Shown: positions 44,626 through 53,722 of the stretch, piece after piece
Numbering within the stretch: the first letter of the stretch is position 1
Layout of the letters: each line of letters opens with the position of its first letter
Origin: an uncultured Bacteroidales bacterium
Lineage (GTDB): Bacteria; Bacteroidota; Bacteroidia; Bacteroidales; UBA3824
Assembly (NCBI GenBank): GCA_937877455.1
Contig: CALFIU010000090.1
Location: forward strand, 11,552 to 75,551
Direction: 5' to 3'
Length of the DNA: 64,000 nt
The notes under the pieces: generated by a model
Database searches by the model: none
Told to the model about the DNA's origin: nothing
Seen by the model: the letters and a program-made list of their open reading frames with translations, nothing else
Position numbers and translations under genes: made by a program

Positions 44626-44643
44626 AAGGATTTAGCAACGATA

Positions 44644-44675
44644 AAAAAGCCGAGGGTAAAACTCTCGGCTTTTTT
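44644..44675. terminator. Bidirectional terminator after the giant gene
   Basis: Stem AAAAAGCCGAG (44644-44654) pairs with CTCGGCTTTTT (44664-44674). It is flanked by A and T runs, so it can end the giant transcript and the leftward transcript of the kinase-like gene. Confidence 0.8.
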
Positions 44676-44773
44676 ATTTCTTTTTGTTTGTATGAATGGG
44701 TATAAGCAATAGTTATTCAAATATTTGTTAGTTTTTTGTTGTATTGGAATATAGTTATTGCGAAAAAATATCA

Positions 44774-44806
44774 TGCAATTGATTTGTAATTAACAATTCA
44801 ATTGCA
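44774..44806. repeat. Perfect 9-bp inverted repeat
   Basis: TGCAATTGA (44774-44782) and TCAATTGCA (44798-44806) are separated by 15 bases, and TTGT/ACAA can pair inside the loop. It lies 95 bp beyond the stop of the kinase-like gene. Role unknown; possibly a weak hairpin in that gene's 3' region. Confidence 0.45.
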
Positions 44807-44900
44807 CAAATAAAAGATGTATGTAATTATTTGTTGGATACCAATAAAAATACAATATTCCTTACGAACTTGAATATCTATTTATTTTTGATTTATGTTT

Positions 44901-45752
44901 TTAGTTTTCACCACTCGAAACGTGGTATTCAACAAGGCGTTCTATTGGTTTTTGGATTATGCTAATTATAGAAACTCCATGAAAACGAGCTGCATCGCTA
45001 AGTATATCTTTAAATTCCTTTGCAACAGAGCCAACAAAACCTGTATCTAACGATTTATATTTATTGTAACGGATAATATTACGAGTAAAATATTTGTCAA
45101 ATTCACAAAAAACAAGATTGCGCATCAATGTGTCGTCAATATGGTTTTTTACAAATGGCACAAATTCAGCGAGATATTTGGCTGGGGTAGCAGAGGTGTA
45201 CACATTTTGAACAATATCGTTGTAATATGTGTTACATTCTTGCTCAAACATTTCGCGATAGTGGGTAGGTAATTCGTTTTTATAAATGGCGTTAATTAGT
45301 CTTTTGCCGATGGCAGCTCCACTACCTTCGTCGCCAATTACGTAGCCGAGTGGTGGTATGTGTTCTGTAATTTTACCTGATTTATAAACTCCTGAGTTAG
45401 AGCCAGTTCCAAGTATTCCAATTATTCCGTTGTCTTGTTTAAATACTGCTCTTGCTGCCGCCATTAGGTCTGATTCTACGTTAATGTTTGCTTGTGGCAT
45501 AAGTGTAGAAAGTATCTGTTTTATTTTTCCATCGCTTACTTCTGGTATGCATCCAGCACCATAGAAAAAAATATCATCTACTTTTGAGGTATCAACACCG
45601 TTAGCATCCATTGCTGTGGCTATAGCCATCATTATTTGTTCTGATTCGCCTCTTAGTGGGTTGAATCCCTGTCCAGAAAAAAAACTATGCCCTGGCTGGT
45701 CAACAAGAGCCCAGTCGCATTTGGTGGTACCGCAATCTGCTACTATAAACAT
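44901..45752 (-). CDS. N-acetylglucosamine kinase-like ATPase (BadF/BadG/BcrA/BcrD family)
   Basis: A 283-residue ASKHA-fold protein. Residues 4-10 (ADCGTTK) are the phosphate-1 loop, GILGTGSNSG is the phosphate-2 loop, and GDEGSGAAIGKRL matches the conserved glycine-rich segment of the NAGK/BadF group. It probably phosphorylates an amino sugar such as N-acetylglucosamine in the cytoplasm, feeding wall or glycan recycling; the exact substrate cannot be read from sequence. The start is taken at the ATG ending at 45752, because the protein then begins directly with the first beta strand (MFIVADCG), as family members do. The in-frame extension to 45776 adds only a non-conserved MPNKKYLI. It is transcribed away from the PD40/OmpA gene and towards the giant gene, sharing a terminator with the latter. 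Confidence 0.85.
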   Translation of the reverse strand: MFIVADCGTTKCDWALVDQPGHSFFSGQGFNPLRGESEQIMMAIATAMDANGVDTSKVDDIFFYGAGCIPEVSDGKIKQILSTLMPQANINVESDLMAAARAVFKQDNGIIGILGTGSNSGVYKSGKITEHIPPLGYVIGDEGSGAAIGKRLINAIYKNELPTHYREMFEQECNTYYNDIVQNVYTSATPAKYLAEFVPFVKNHIDDTLMRNLVFCEFDKYFTRNIIRYNKYKSLDTGFVGSVAKEFKDILSDAARFHGVSIISIIQKPIERLVEYHVSSGEN

Positions 45753-45773
45753 TATCAAATATTTTTTGTTAGG

Positions 45774-45804
45774 CAAATTAAATAAAAACTTTTTTACTTG
45801 ACAA
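45774..45804 (-). promoter_or_regulatory. Candidate promoter of the kinase-like gene
   Basis: On the minus strand, TTG (45804-45802) and TAATTTG (45780-45774) are separated by about 21 bases. The -7 box is one base short of TAnnTTTG. It would give a leader of about 15 nt. Confidence 0.35.
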
Positions 45805-45844
45805 AAAAATAATATTATTATTAACGTTAAAATTCAATATTTTT

Positions 45845-45852
45845 TAATTTTG
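45845..45852 (+). promoter_or_regulatory. -7 element for the PD40/OmpA operon
   Basis: TAATTTTG is an exact match to TAnnTTTG, 133 bases upstream of the ATG at 45986. No clear TTTG lies at the expected -33 distance, so this is tentative. Confidence 0.35.
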
Positions 45853-45985
45853 CGGTTTGAATTCATACGAAATAATGGTCTTTGGTGTATCATAATATTG
45901 GATGCTGATGACTTGTGAAGAAATTTATTATTTCGGTTGTTTTCTAATTATCAATTTTAACAACTACTTTCAAAAACAGTTAGTT

Positions 45986-47995
45986 ATGAAAAAAATGTTC
46001 TTTTTGTCAGCAGTTTTTATAACCTTTTGCTCAACTGTTGGTTATGGGCAAACTGCTGTAAAATCAGGTTTAAAGATTCCTGCTGGAAAAATTGTATCGT
46101 TTAATATGTCTGGCAATGGTAACAATGCTATTGTTGGAGTGCAAGAGCAGGATGGTAAAGTTAAATTTTGGGAATTTGAAAAAAATAATGGGAAATTTGG
46201 TGATCCTACCGAAAACAATGTTCTTAAGGATTTGAACGATAAAAACTATCAAGTTTCGTCCCCGTATTATAATAACAATGCAACAGAGATTTATTTTTCT
46301 GCTGACATTGATAAGGGTAATAAAGATATTTATAAAATATCAAAGTTGGCAGCGGGGTGGGGCAGTCCAGAAAATCTTGGCGACAGTGTAAACACTTCTG
46401 CCGACGAACTTACACCAGCAGTGAGTGCTGACGGTATGGGATTATGTTTTGCTCGTAAAAATTCCAACCCTCCAGTAAAGAACAGCGATTGTGGTATTTT
46501 GTTTTTTTCGCAACGAACTCCCCTTGGACAATGGTCAAAGCCAGAAGAACTTGTTGATCCTATAAATCTTGGTTGTGAAACAGCACCCTATATAAGTCCA
46601 GATAGTAAGACGATATACATTTCGTCAATTAGAGAAGGTGGTAAAGGTGGTTATGATATGTATTATATCAAACGCAGTACGCCAAAAATTTGGGTGTTGC
46701 CTATATCTATGGACGAGATTAACACAGAGGGCGATGATATGTTTCCTTCGTTTAATGGCGTTGATGGTACTTTGACGTATTTTTACAAAGATCCCAAAAA
46801 GGATGTAAACTCAGGTCTTATGGAAATGGGTACTCCAAGTAAGTATGCTCCAGAAAAACTTCATCGTTTTTATGGTAAACTTACTGATTTGCGCGATGGA
46901 CAGCCAATTGGAGAATATGTCAATGTAGTTGACCCTGTTAGTGCTCGTGTTTTGTCGTCGCATCCAGTAGATAAAAAAACTGGTGAATATGATTTTTATC
47001 TTGTTGGTAAAGATAAATATTTCTTGGATTTTTCTGCTCCGGGGTATTCTCATACAATTCAAGAGATAAGCCTTGATACTATTGGCAATTCTCTAAAACA
47101 AGACATTAGTTTATTTAAAGTGTCGCATTTGATACTTAATGTCTATGACAAGGATATGTTTGAACCTGTATCTGCTACTATAACCGTTACCGAAGATGGT
47201 AAAAAGAGCAATGTTAACGTGTCAGACCTTTCAAAAGGACATTATAAAGTTGATTTGCCTATTGGAAAAAATTATTCGATAAAGATATTTAACAGCCTTT
47301 ACGAAGACTATATACTTGATTTAAATCTTGCACAAGTAGTTCAGTTTGAGGAGTTTGAACGCGATGCCGAGTTAATTTCAGAAAAAGAACTTATTGTGTT
47401 TGAGGTTTCGGGTCCAAATGAACCTGTTGAAATTGAAATTACAGACCTGAGTACCAATGAAAAATACCGTACCTCTGTTACCACAGATGAGAATGGTAAA
47501 GCAAAAATTTATCTACGTAGTGGTGATAAATACGAAATTAACATTAGTCCAAAAGGTTATGCGTATTACAATACCACTTTGACGCTTGACAAAAATAAAC
47601 CCGCTGGAGGTTATAAGGTTCAGGCCAAACTTGAGGCTTTAACCGAAAATGCCAAACTTGAATTTTCTGATATAACTTTTGAAACCAATAGTGCCGAGTT
47701 AAATGCTTCTTCATACGATGAACTTGAACGTTTGGTAACATTGTTAAAAGATAATCCAGAAATTCGTGTTGAAATTTCTGCACACACCGATGATGTTGGT
47801 GCTGATTTATATAACCTCAAATTGTCTGATAGACGAGCTGCTTCGGTGGCTAACTTTTTGCAAAACAAAGGTATAGCGCAAAATCGTCTTATCTCTAAGG
47901 GTTATGGAAAAACAAGACCCATTGTGCCAAATAATTCTGACGAAAATCGAGCACGTAATCGTCGCGTGGAGATGATGATACTCGGCAACAACTAA
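45986..47995 (+). CDS. PD40 beta-propeller / regulatory-like domain / OmpA C-terminal domain protein (PorE-like)
   Basis: 669 residues from the ATG at 45986, where a normal signal peptide begins (MKKMFFLSAVF...GYGQ). The in-frame extension to 45902 would bury that signal. Residues about 75-250 contain PD40/WD40-like blades (EIYFSADID, TIYISSIREGGKGGYDMY). Residues about 290-350 resemble a carboxypeptidase-regulatory-like beta domain. Residues about 558-667 are an OmpA-C domain with FETNSAEL, HTDDVGAD and NLKLSDRRAASV, including the Asp and Arg that bind peptidoglycan diaminopimelate. The order propeller, regulatory-like domain, OmpA-C is that of T9SS PorE, but the TPR part and lipobox of PorE are missing. 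Likely periplasmic or outer-membrane associated and attached to peptidoglycan. It probably forms an operon with the next gene, 34 bp downstream. Confidence 0.85.
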   Translation: MKKMFFLSAVFITFCSTVGYGQTAVKSGLKIPAGKIVSFNMSGNGNNAIVGVQEQDGKVKFWEFEKNNGKFGDPTENNVLKDLNDKNYQVSSPYYNNNATEIYFSADIDKGNKDIYKISKLAAGWGSPENLGDSVNTSADELTPAVSADGMGLCFARKNSNPPVKNSDCGILFFSQRTPLGQWSKPEELVDPINLGCETAPYISPDSKTIYISSIREGGKGGYDMYYIKRSTPKIWVLPISMDEINTEGDDMFPSFNGVDGTLTYFYKDPKKDVNSGLMEMGTPSKYAPEKLHRFYGKLTDLRDGQPIGEYVNVVDPVSARVLSSHPVDKKTGEYDFYLVGKDKYFLDFSAPGYSHTIQEISLDTIGNSLKQDISLFKVSHLILNVYDKDMFEPVSATITVTEDGKKSNVNVSDLSKGHYKVDLPIGKNYSIKIFNSLYEDYILDLNLAQVVQFEEFERDAELISEKELIVFEVSGPNEPVEIEITDLSTNEKYRTSVTTDENGKAKIYLRSGDKYEINISPKGYAYYNTTLTLDKNKPAGGYKVQAKLEALTENAKLEFSDITFETNSAELNASSYDELERLVTLLKDNPEIRVEISAHTDDVGADLYNLKLSDRRAASVANFLQNKGIAQNRLISKGYGKTRPIVPNNSDENRARNRRVEMMILGNN

Positions 47996-48029
47996 TTTTG
48001 TCTAACCTAAGATTAATGCAGTAAAAAAA

Positions 48030-50225
48030 ATGAAAAAGATTGTTTTATTATTGGTTTTGTCGTTTGCCGTTATCAACGTATTTGGGCAGCGGCGTTTAAA
48101 ATATCAAGATATTTTCGATTTGATTGGCAAAGAACCTGCCGAAAAATCTTTTTTGAGGCTTTCGGAGTTTCAGAAACAGGATCCAGATTTCATTAACACA
48201 TATTATCAACTTGGAACTATATCTTGGAATTGGCTTCAGAATGAAGACCCATTTATAAATTATAATCAAGTGTTAGATTTAATTTACAACACACGTCTTT
48301 ATTATGGATTGGCTAAAAGCAAGATGATGGCAGATGATAAAGAAGTGAAGCGTAACAAAAAATTGTATTCTAACATCAAAATAATTCCAGATATGAATAT
48401 TTTGGAACAGAGAGATGTTGATGCTCATATTTCAAAAGTGCTCGATCTTGTTGCAGAATACGAAACCAATGTAAAAAAAATTATAGGTCATTACAACAAA
48501 ACAGTTGATAAATATAACCATTGTATTTCAAGTTTTCAAGGCATTGTAGGACGTCAAAGCAATTATAAAAATTTGCTTATGACACATTCTAAGGATTTGC
48601 GTGCCGAAATGTCGGATCTTTCACAATCTTTCGATTCAGTAATTTATTTTTTCAATGAATTTAAGGCTGCACTTGGCAATTATCACCAATATAAACTCAA
48701 AGATTACAACCAAAACACAAAGATAATTCCAATTAATACTTATCGTCTTGATGGTTTAACGGCCTCCGACTTTTTACAACCAGAAATTCCACTTTGGGAT
48801 TATCGTTCTTGGGTAAAGGAAGCATTTGCGTCAATGGATGGAAAAATTAAAAATGCAAAGGATAATTCTATAAAGGAGATAGAAAAAATGCGTAATAAAG
48901 TAGCAACATTGCAAGCAGAAAATGCTGTTACCGATAATATTCGCGAATTTCAAACACAAGATAAGTTGCTCAACGAAATAGAAAAATACGACTATAAATC
49001 GCTAATTACGTCGTGTCTTGAGTATGAAACAGCCAAGGCAAATTATCAACTTAATACTATGCGTAAATCAAACCATACAGATTCGTTGTCGTTTGCAGAG
49101 CCATTCGCGCGAAAAACCGCATATTATTATGACCTTTATACACAAAGGAAAAAATGTGATAATCTTTTGGCAGTGGCTCAAAGTCGCAACACCGACAACA
49201 ACAATGCAAAACTTGGCGACTTTATATCTGCAGTTTACAAGCCAGCCGAACGTTTCCGTACTAATTTTTCGTCAGACCAGACTAAAGATCTCGACAACAT
49301 TGAGTCGGCATATTTGGAAAATCTTAAAGCATTTACCATTGATAATGTTCTCGGTAAAGATGGTCAAGCGGATTTTAAGGGTGCAAAAATTCCTTATTCT
49401 GTATCAAGGCAAAAAATTTCAGAAACCTCGCCATCGGCATATTATACGCTTTGTAACGAAAAGGATGTTTTTGGTAATAGATATTTGGCTGGATATTACA
49501 AACAATCAGCCACAGCATCACAAGGTTTTGTTGCAAAAGTTTCGCCTGCTGGTAATGTAACATGGGTGAGAAATATCAATCTAAACGCCACCGCACACGA
49601 TTGTGTTTTTGATATTGTTCTTGCGGATAATGGATATGTACTTGTTGCAGGTTCGGTAAATGATGCTGGATGTAAAAGTTATGTAATAAAATATGATGCT
49701 GATGGAAAGCAAACTTCGCGTACAGAATTGCCATCAAGCCTTATACCAGCAACACTTTCTTATGATGAGGTTAACGATATTGTACTTGTTGTTCTTAAAG
49801 GAACAGAATATAATGCAAATCAAAGTAAGTCTGAAGATGCACTTGTAGTTAAGACTGATATTGCTGCAAAAAGTGTGGTTTGGCAAACTCCATTTACATT
49901 GCAAGGATCTGTTGTAAATGTTCTTAAATCAGAATCCGAAACCATTGTTGTTTGTAATTATCGTAGTGTAGCCGATAAAGGAGGAAAAAAGGCAGAGTCG
50001 CAGGTACAAGACATTGCTACCATAGAAATTGATGCAAATGCAAGGGTGGCCGCCATAAACGTACTTGGTTCTAAATCAGATGTTACCGCTGCAAATGCTG
50101 CAAAAATTAATGCAGAAACTATCAATGTGGTAGGTATTGATGGAGAAAAAGTAAATGCAGACGGTAAATTGATATATATTGTTGCCGATAAAACGGGAAA
50201 AATTATAGATACCGTAAAAAAATAA
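48030..50225 (+). CDS. Secreted two-part protein: helical N-terminal half, beta-propeller-like C-terminal half
   Basis: 731 residues with a clear signal peptide (MKKIVLLLVLSFAVINVFGQ). Residues about 25-420 are rich in helix-forming, charged sequence (for example KVLDLVAEYETNVKKIIGHYNK), with TPR-like or coiled-coil character. Residues about 450-731 look like propeller blades: GFVAKVSPAGNVTWVRNI, then GYVLVAGSVNDAG and SYVIKYDADGKQ. I do not recognise a named family. Only 34 bp separate it from the PD40/OmpA gene and a terminator follows, so the two are probably cotranscribed. Its helical part could supply the TPR-like function absent from the neighbouring PorE-like protein; that is inference from gene order only. 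Expected location is the periplasm or cell surface. Confidence 0.75.
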   Translation: MKKIVLLLVLSFAVINVFGQRRLKYQDIFDLIGKEPAEKSFLRLSEFQKQDPDFINTYYQLGTISWNWLQNEDPFINYNQVLDLIYNTRLYYGLAKSKMMADDKEVKRNKKLYSNIKIIPDMNILEQRDVDAHISKVLDLVAEYETNVKKIIGHYNKTVDKYNHCISSFQGIVGRQSNYKNLLMTHSKDLRAEMSDLSQSFDSVIYFFNEFKAALGNYHQYKLKDYNQNTKIIPINTYRLDGLTASDFLQPEIPLWDYRSWVKEAFASMDGKIKNAKDNSIKEIEKMRNKVATLQAENAVTDNIREFQTQDKLLNEIEKYDYKSLITSCLEYETAKANYQLNTMRKSNHTDSLSFAEPFARKTAYYYDLYTQRKKCDNLLAVAQSRNTDNNNAKLGDFISAVYKPAERFRTNFSSDQTKDLDNIESAYLENLKAFTIDNVLGKDGQADFKGAKIPYSVSRQKISETSPSAYYTLCNEKDVFGNRYLAGYYKQSATASQGFVAKVSPAGNVTWVRNINLNATAHDCVFDIVLADNGYVLVAGSVNDAGCKSYVIKYDADGKQTSRTELPSSLIPATLSYDEVNDIVLVVLKGTEYNANQSKSEDALVVKTDIAAKSVVWQTPFTLQGSVVNVLKSESETIVVCNYRSVADKGGKKAESQVQDIATIEIDANARVAAINVLGSKSDVTAANAAKINAETINVVGIDGEKVNADGKLIYIVADKTGKIIDTVKK

Positions 50226-50251
50226 TTGTTGTTAATTGACAAATTTAAAAG

Positions 50252-50289
50252 ACACGGAGTAGCAATTTCGTTATTCCGTGTTTTTTTTT
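50252..50289 (+). terminator. Rho-independent terminator
   Basis: ACACGGA (50252-50258) pairs with TCCGTGT (50275-50281) and is followed by nine T. It ends the PD40/OmpA operon. Confidence 0.8.
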
Positions 50290-50312
50290 GTAAATATGGC
50301 AATGGAAGTGGG

Positions 50313-50340
50313 TTTGTAACAAAAATTTATAATAACTTTG
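50313..50340 (+). promoter_or_regulatory. Candidate promoter of the SpoIIE-domain sensor gene
   Basis: TAACTTTG (50333-50340) matches TAnnTTTG exactly. TTTG at 50313-50316 lies 16 bases upstream, slightly closer than the usual 19. It predicts a leader of about 75 nt to the ATG at 50419. Confidence 0.4.
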
Positions 50341-50418
50341 TTTTTTGCATTGTTTTTGCAAAAAAAAAACTTAATATTGCAGTTTAGAAAATATTTGTGC
50401 GATAAAACAACCCAAAAA

Positions 50419-53400
50419 ATGAACAAAAAACGCATAATATTGTTTTTGATTTGTTTGTCTGTATCACTTACTCATGTTTACGGACAAATGAAAACTATTG
50501 GTTCGTCTTATCTAAAAAATTATCCGTCGGATGTTTATGGAGCAAGCGGGCAAAATTGGGGGATAGTTCAAGATGCCCGTGGCATAATGTATTTTGCAAA
50601 TACTAATGGAGTTCTTGAATATGCCGGTGCAGATTGGAAACTTATAAAAACACCAACCAACGCAGCAGTTAAATCGTTGGCTATTGATACAACGAGCAAT
50701 CGAATTTATGTTGGAGCAAAGGGTGATATAGGTTTTCTACAACCCGATGCTAATGGTCAATTGGTATTTAATTCGTTGCTAAAAAAAATATCTCCAAGAT
50801 ATCGTAATTTTGCGGATATTTGGAGTGTACACATAACCAAAGAAGATGGAATTGTTTTTGAGGCAACTTCTGGTTTATATTTTTACAAATCAGACACTTT
50901 TAATGTTATTCCTGCACGAGGTTTAGACGGTTTTAGAAAAACATTTTATGTTGATGGTAATCTTTATGCCTATTATACTGGGTCTGGGCTTGTAAAAGTT
51001 TCAAATGGAGTGATGACAAAGTTGCCTGGTGCAGAAATACTTGATGATAAACCTATTAATGCGTTAAAGATTTATAAAGATAGTCTGTTGGTGATAACCG
51101 ATAGTTATGGAATTTATTGTTATAAAAATGGCACGCTAACAAAAAAAACAACAGACGTAGATGGTTTGATTGCCAACGATTTATATTATACTGCTTTTTT
51201 GAACGATGGGGCATACGCTTTTGGCACTATTTCAAAAGGATTGCTTGTGGCAGACAAAGATTTTCGACCAGTTAAGCTTATAAATGCAGAAACGGGGCTT
51301 ATTAACAACCGTGTAACAGCTGTTTATCAAGATGCAGCCAACGGAATTTGGATTGCAACAAGCAATGGCATTGCCTATACTGATATTTATTCACCTTTTT
51401 CTACATTTTACAATAAGTTGACGGGCATTTCAGGTACGGTAAGAAGTATAATGTGTTACAAAAATATGCTTTATATTGGTGCCGATGCCGTTTTTGTTGC
51501 AGATTGGAAAGCCATTTGCGACAATCCAATGAAACAATTACCACGTTTTGAAGAACTTAAAAATCCTAAGGGGCGTTATTCTATTTGGAAACTTGATACC
51601 ATTGACGGTCAACTAATTGGTGGTGGAGAAAAGGGGCTTTTTGTGATAGATGGAAAAAATATCGAACTCATAGATAAAGGTGCAGATCGCAATATTCGCA
51701 CATTTGTGGTGCCACAAGAAAATAGAAATTGTCTTATTGCAGGAGGCGGTTTAGGTCTTTCTCTTTTTGTAAAAAAAGATGGACGTTGGATTTACAAAAC
51801 TGGCATAAAAAATTTTGATGAGTATTCTCGTCATATAGCACAAGATGGAGAAGGATATTTTTGGATTTCGGAAAAAAGCAAAGGTGTTTTTAAAATTAGA
51901 TTTAACGAATCGTTTGATAGTGTAGTTTTTTGTCAAAAATACGACAATAATTCTGGATTACCTGAAAAAATAGAAAATTATCTGTTTAATACAGGTAATG
52001 GTTTGGTATTTGGTACATTGCACGGATTTTATAAATATAATCCCAAAAGCGATATTATGGAGATTTGTTCCAACTTGAATTACGACAGCGTAAACCCAGT
52101 TGTGGCAGATTTTCTTTATGCAGATAGAGAAAAGAATTATTGGATTAAGCGTGTAACCGTTGCTCCAAAAGATCCAAATATAAAATATTGGAATCTCGAA
52201 AAACTTGTTATTTCAGATGATACTATTAACAAAGTAGTTCGTAGTTTGTTCACACCTTATCGAAGTCGCATAAATTCTTTTGCGGATATAGGAGAAAATT
52301 GTTACATTATAGGCGACAAAGATTGCTTTGTTCATTATGATGAGAAGATAAAATTTACAGCCGACAATTCATACCCAGCTTTTGTTCGAAGCGTAGAAAC
52401 AATTTCGGGCGATTCGGTTATTTTTGGTGGAGCATTTAGCGACGACAGCCTTAATGTTTGTTCAATTCAAGATAAGGTAGTGGTGTTGCCTTATGAATAC
52501 AATGGGTTAAGATTTTCATTTTCGGCTGGTTGTTATCAATATCCAGAAGCAATAAGTTATAAGTTTAAACTTAATAATAATGATAAGGATTATAGCGATT
52601 GGAGAAAAGAAAATGTCAAGGAATATTCTAATCTTTCGCCTGGTACATACACATTTAAAGTAAAAGCTGTTAATAGTTATGGTGTGGAGAGTGAGGAAGC
52701 TATGTTTACTTTTAAAATTCTTCCACCGTGGTATCTTACCGTTTGGGCATTTGCATTTTACGCCATTTCGCTTATACTTTTGATTGTGTTTTTTGTAAAA
52801 ATTTATACGCGAAGGCTACAACACGAAAAAGAAGTACTTGAACGTATTGTTAGCGAGCGTACTGCCGAAATTGTTAAACAGAAAGATGAGATAGAACAGA
52901 AAAACGAACTTATCACCGAAAAAAATAAATCTATAACCGATTCTATCAATTATGCACGGCGCATACAAACGGCAATGTTACCATTGGAGGTAGATATTAA
53001 AAAAGCTTTACCAGAGCATTTTATACTTTTTAGACCAAGAGATATTGTTTCGGGCGATTTCTATTGGTTTGCCGAAACCGAAGATCGTATTATTATAACT
53101 GCTGTAGATTGTACTGGACACGGCGTACCTGGTGCGTTTATGAGTATGGTTGGCTCAGAAATTCTTACAACAATTGTTAGCAAAGGGATTGTGGAAGCAG
53201 GTAAAATACTTACCAAACAAAATTCGTATATTCGTAAGGCATTGAAACAAGATGCAACCGAAAATCAAGACGGTATGGACATGGCTTTGTGTTCAATAGA
53301 CAAAAAACGTCGCGTAGTGGAATATGCTGGCGCAAAAAATCCGCTTGTATATATTCAAAATGGAGAAATTAATCAAGTTAAGGCCGACAAACAAGGTATA

Positions 53401-53694
53401 GGTGGTTCGCAATTTTATCAAAATTTTGAATATACTACGCATGAAATTGCTTTAACTGATAGTCCGTCGTGGTTTTATATGTTTTCTGATGGATATGCCG
53501 ACCAGTTTGGCGGTCCTGAACTCAAAAAGTTTATGTCTAAACACCTTAGAAATTTGCTCTTTGAAATTCACGAAAAATCAATGTCAGAACAGCGCGAAAT
53601 ATTAAATTCTACTATTGAAAATTGGATTAAAAATTCACCCGATCCAAGTAACGAACAAACCGATGATATATTGGTAATTGGGTTTAAAATTTAA
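50419..53694 (+). CDS. Membrane sensor with two-component-type propeller, Y_Y_Y domain and SpoIIE/PP2C phosphatase
   Basis: 1,091 residues. The start is the ATG where a signal peptide begins (MNKKRIILFLICLSVSLTHVYGQ); the longer in-frame start at 50338 would mask it. Residues about 30-680 are propeller repeats of the two-component-regulator type (NWGIVQDARGIMYFANTNG, GIWIATSNG). About 690-768 is a Y_Y_Y Ig-like domain. A single membrane span lies at about 772-796 (YLTVWAFAFYAISLILLIV), then a coiled coil to about 850. About 870-1091 is a SpoIIE-type PP2C phosphatase with SGDFYWF, the metal-binding DCTGHGVPGAFMS from residue 897, and a final QTDDILVIGF. A periplasmic signal presumably controls dephosphorylation of a cytoplasmic Ser/Thr-phosphorylated partner. 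No anti-sigma, anti-anti-sigma or kinase gene lies in the window. An aminopeptidase gene follows after 28 bp. Confidence 0.88.
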   Translation: MNKKRIILFLICLSVSLTHVYGQMKTIGSSYLKNYPSDVYGASGQNWGIVQDARGIMYFANTNGVLEYAGADWKLIKTPTNAAVKSLAIDTTSNRIYVGAKGDIGFLQPDANGQLVFNSLLKKISPRYRNFADIWSVHITKEDGIVFEATSGLYFYKSDTFNVIPARGLDGFRKTFYVDGNLYAYYTGSGLVKVSNGVMTKLPGAEILDDKPINALKIYKDSLLVITDSYGIYCYKNGTLTKKTTDVDGLIANDLYYTAFLNDGAYAFGTISKGLLVADKDFRPVKLINAETGLINNRVTAVYQDAANGIWIATSNGIAYTDIYSPFSTFYNKLTGISGTVRSIMCYKNMLYIGADAVFVADWKAICDNPMKQLPRFEELKNPKGRYSIWKLDTIDGQLIGGGEKGLFVIDGKNIELIDKGADRNIRTFVVPQENRNCLIAGGGLGLSLFVKKDGRWIYKTGIKNFDEYSRHIAQDGEGYFWISEKSKGVFKIRFNESFDSVVFCQKYDNNSGLPEKIENYLFNTGNGLVFGTLHGFYKYNPKSDIMEICSNLNYDSVNPVVADFLYADREKNYWIKRVTVAPKDPNIKYWNLEKLVISDDTINKVVRSLFTPYRSRINSFADIGENCYIIGDKDCFVHYDEKIKFTADNSYPAFVRSVETISGDSVIFGGAFSDDSLNVCSIQDKVVVLPYEYNGLRFSFSAGCYQYPEAISYKFKLNNNDKDYSDWRKENVKEYSNLSPGTYTFKVKAVNSYGVESEEAMFTFKILPPWYLTVWAFAFYAISLILLIVFFVKIYTRRLQHEKEVLERIVSERTAEIVKQKDEIEQKNELITEKNKSITDSINYARRIQTAMLPLEVDIKKALPEHFILFRPRDIVSGDFYWFAETEDRIIITAVDCTGHGVPGAFMSMVGSEILTTIVSKGIVEAGKILTKQNSYIRKALKQDATENQDGMDMALCSIDKKRRVVEYAGAKNPLVYIQNGEINQVKADKQGIGGSQFYQNFEYTTHEIALTDSPSWFYMFSDGYADQFGGPELKKFMSKHLRNLLFEIHEKSMSEQREILNSTIENWIKNSPDPSNEQTDDILVIGFKI

Positions 53695-53722
53695 AATATC
53701 AAGAACAAACATTTAAAACAAT

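Noticed and set aside
3010..43225. Periodic signal considered as a CRISPR array or satellite-type DNA
   Set aside because: The periodicity is in protein motifs at about 280 bp with divergent DNA, in an intact frame. There are no short identical repeats with unique spacers.
45753..45776. Longer N-terminus for the kinase-like protein
   Set aside because: The extra residues precede the conserved first beta strand and are not family-like; the ATG ending at 45752 is preferred.
45902..45985. Upstream in-frame start for the PD40/OmpA protein
   Set aside because: It would place 28 extra residues before a clear signal peptide beginning MKKMFFL.
50338..50418. Upstream in-frame start for the SpoIIE-domain sensor
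   Set aside because: It would hide the signal peptide starting at 50419 and begins inside the predicted -7 box (TAACTTTG).
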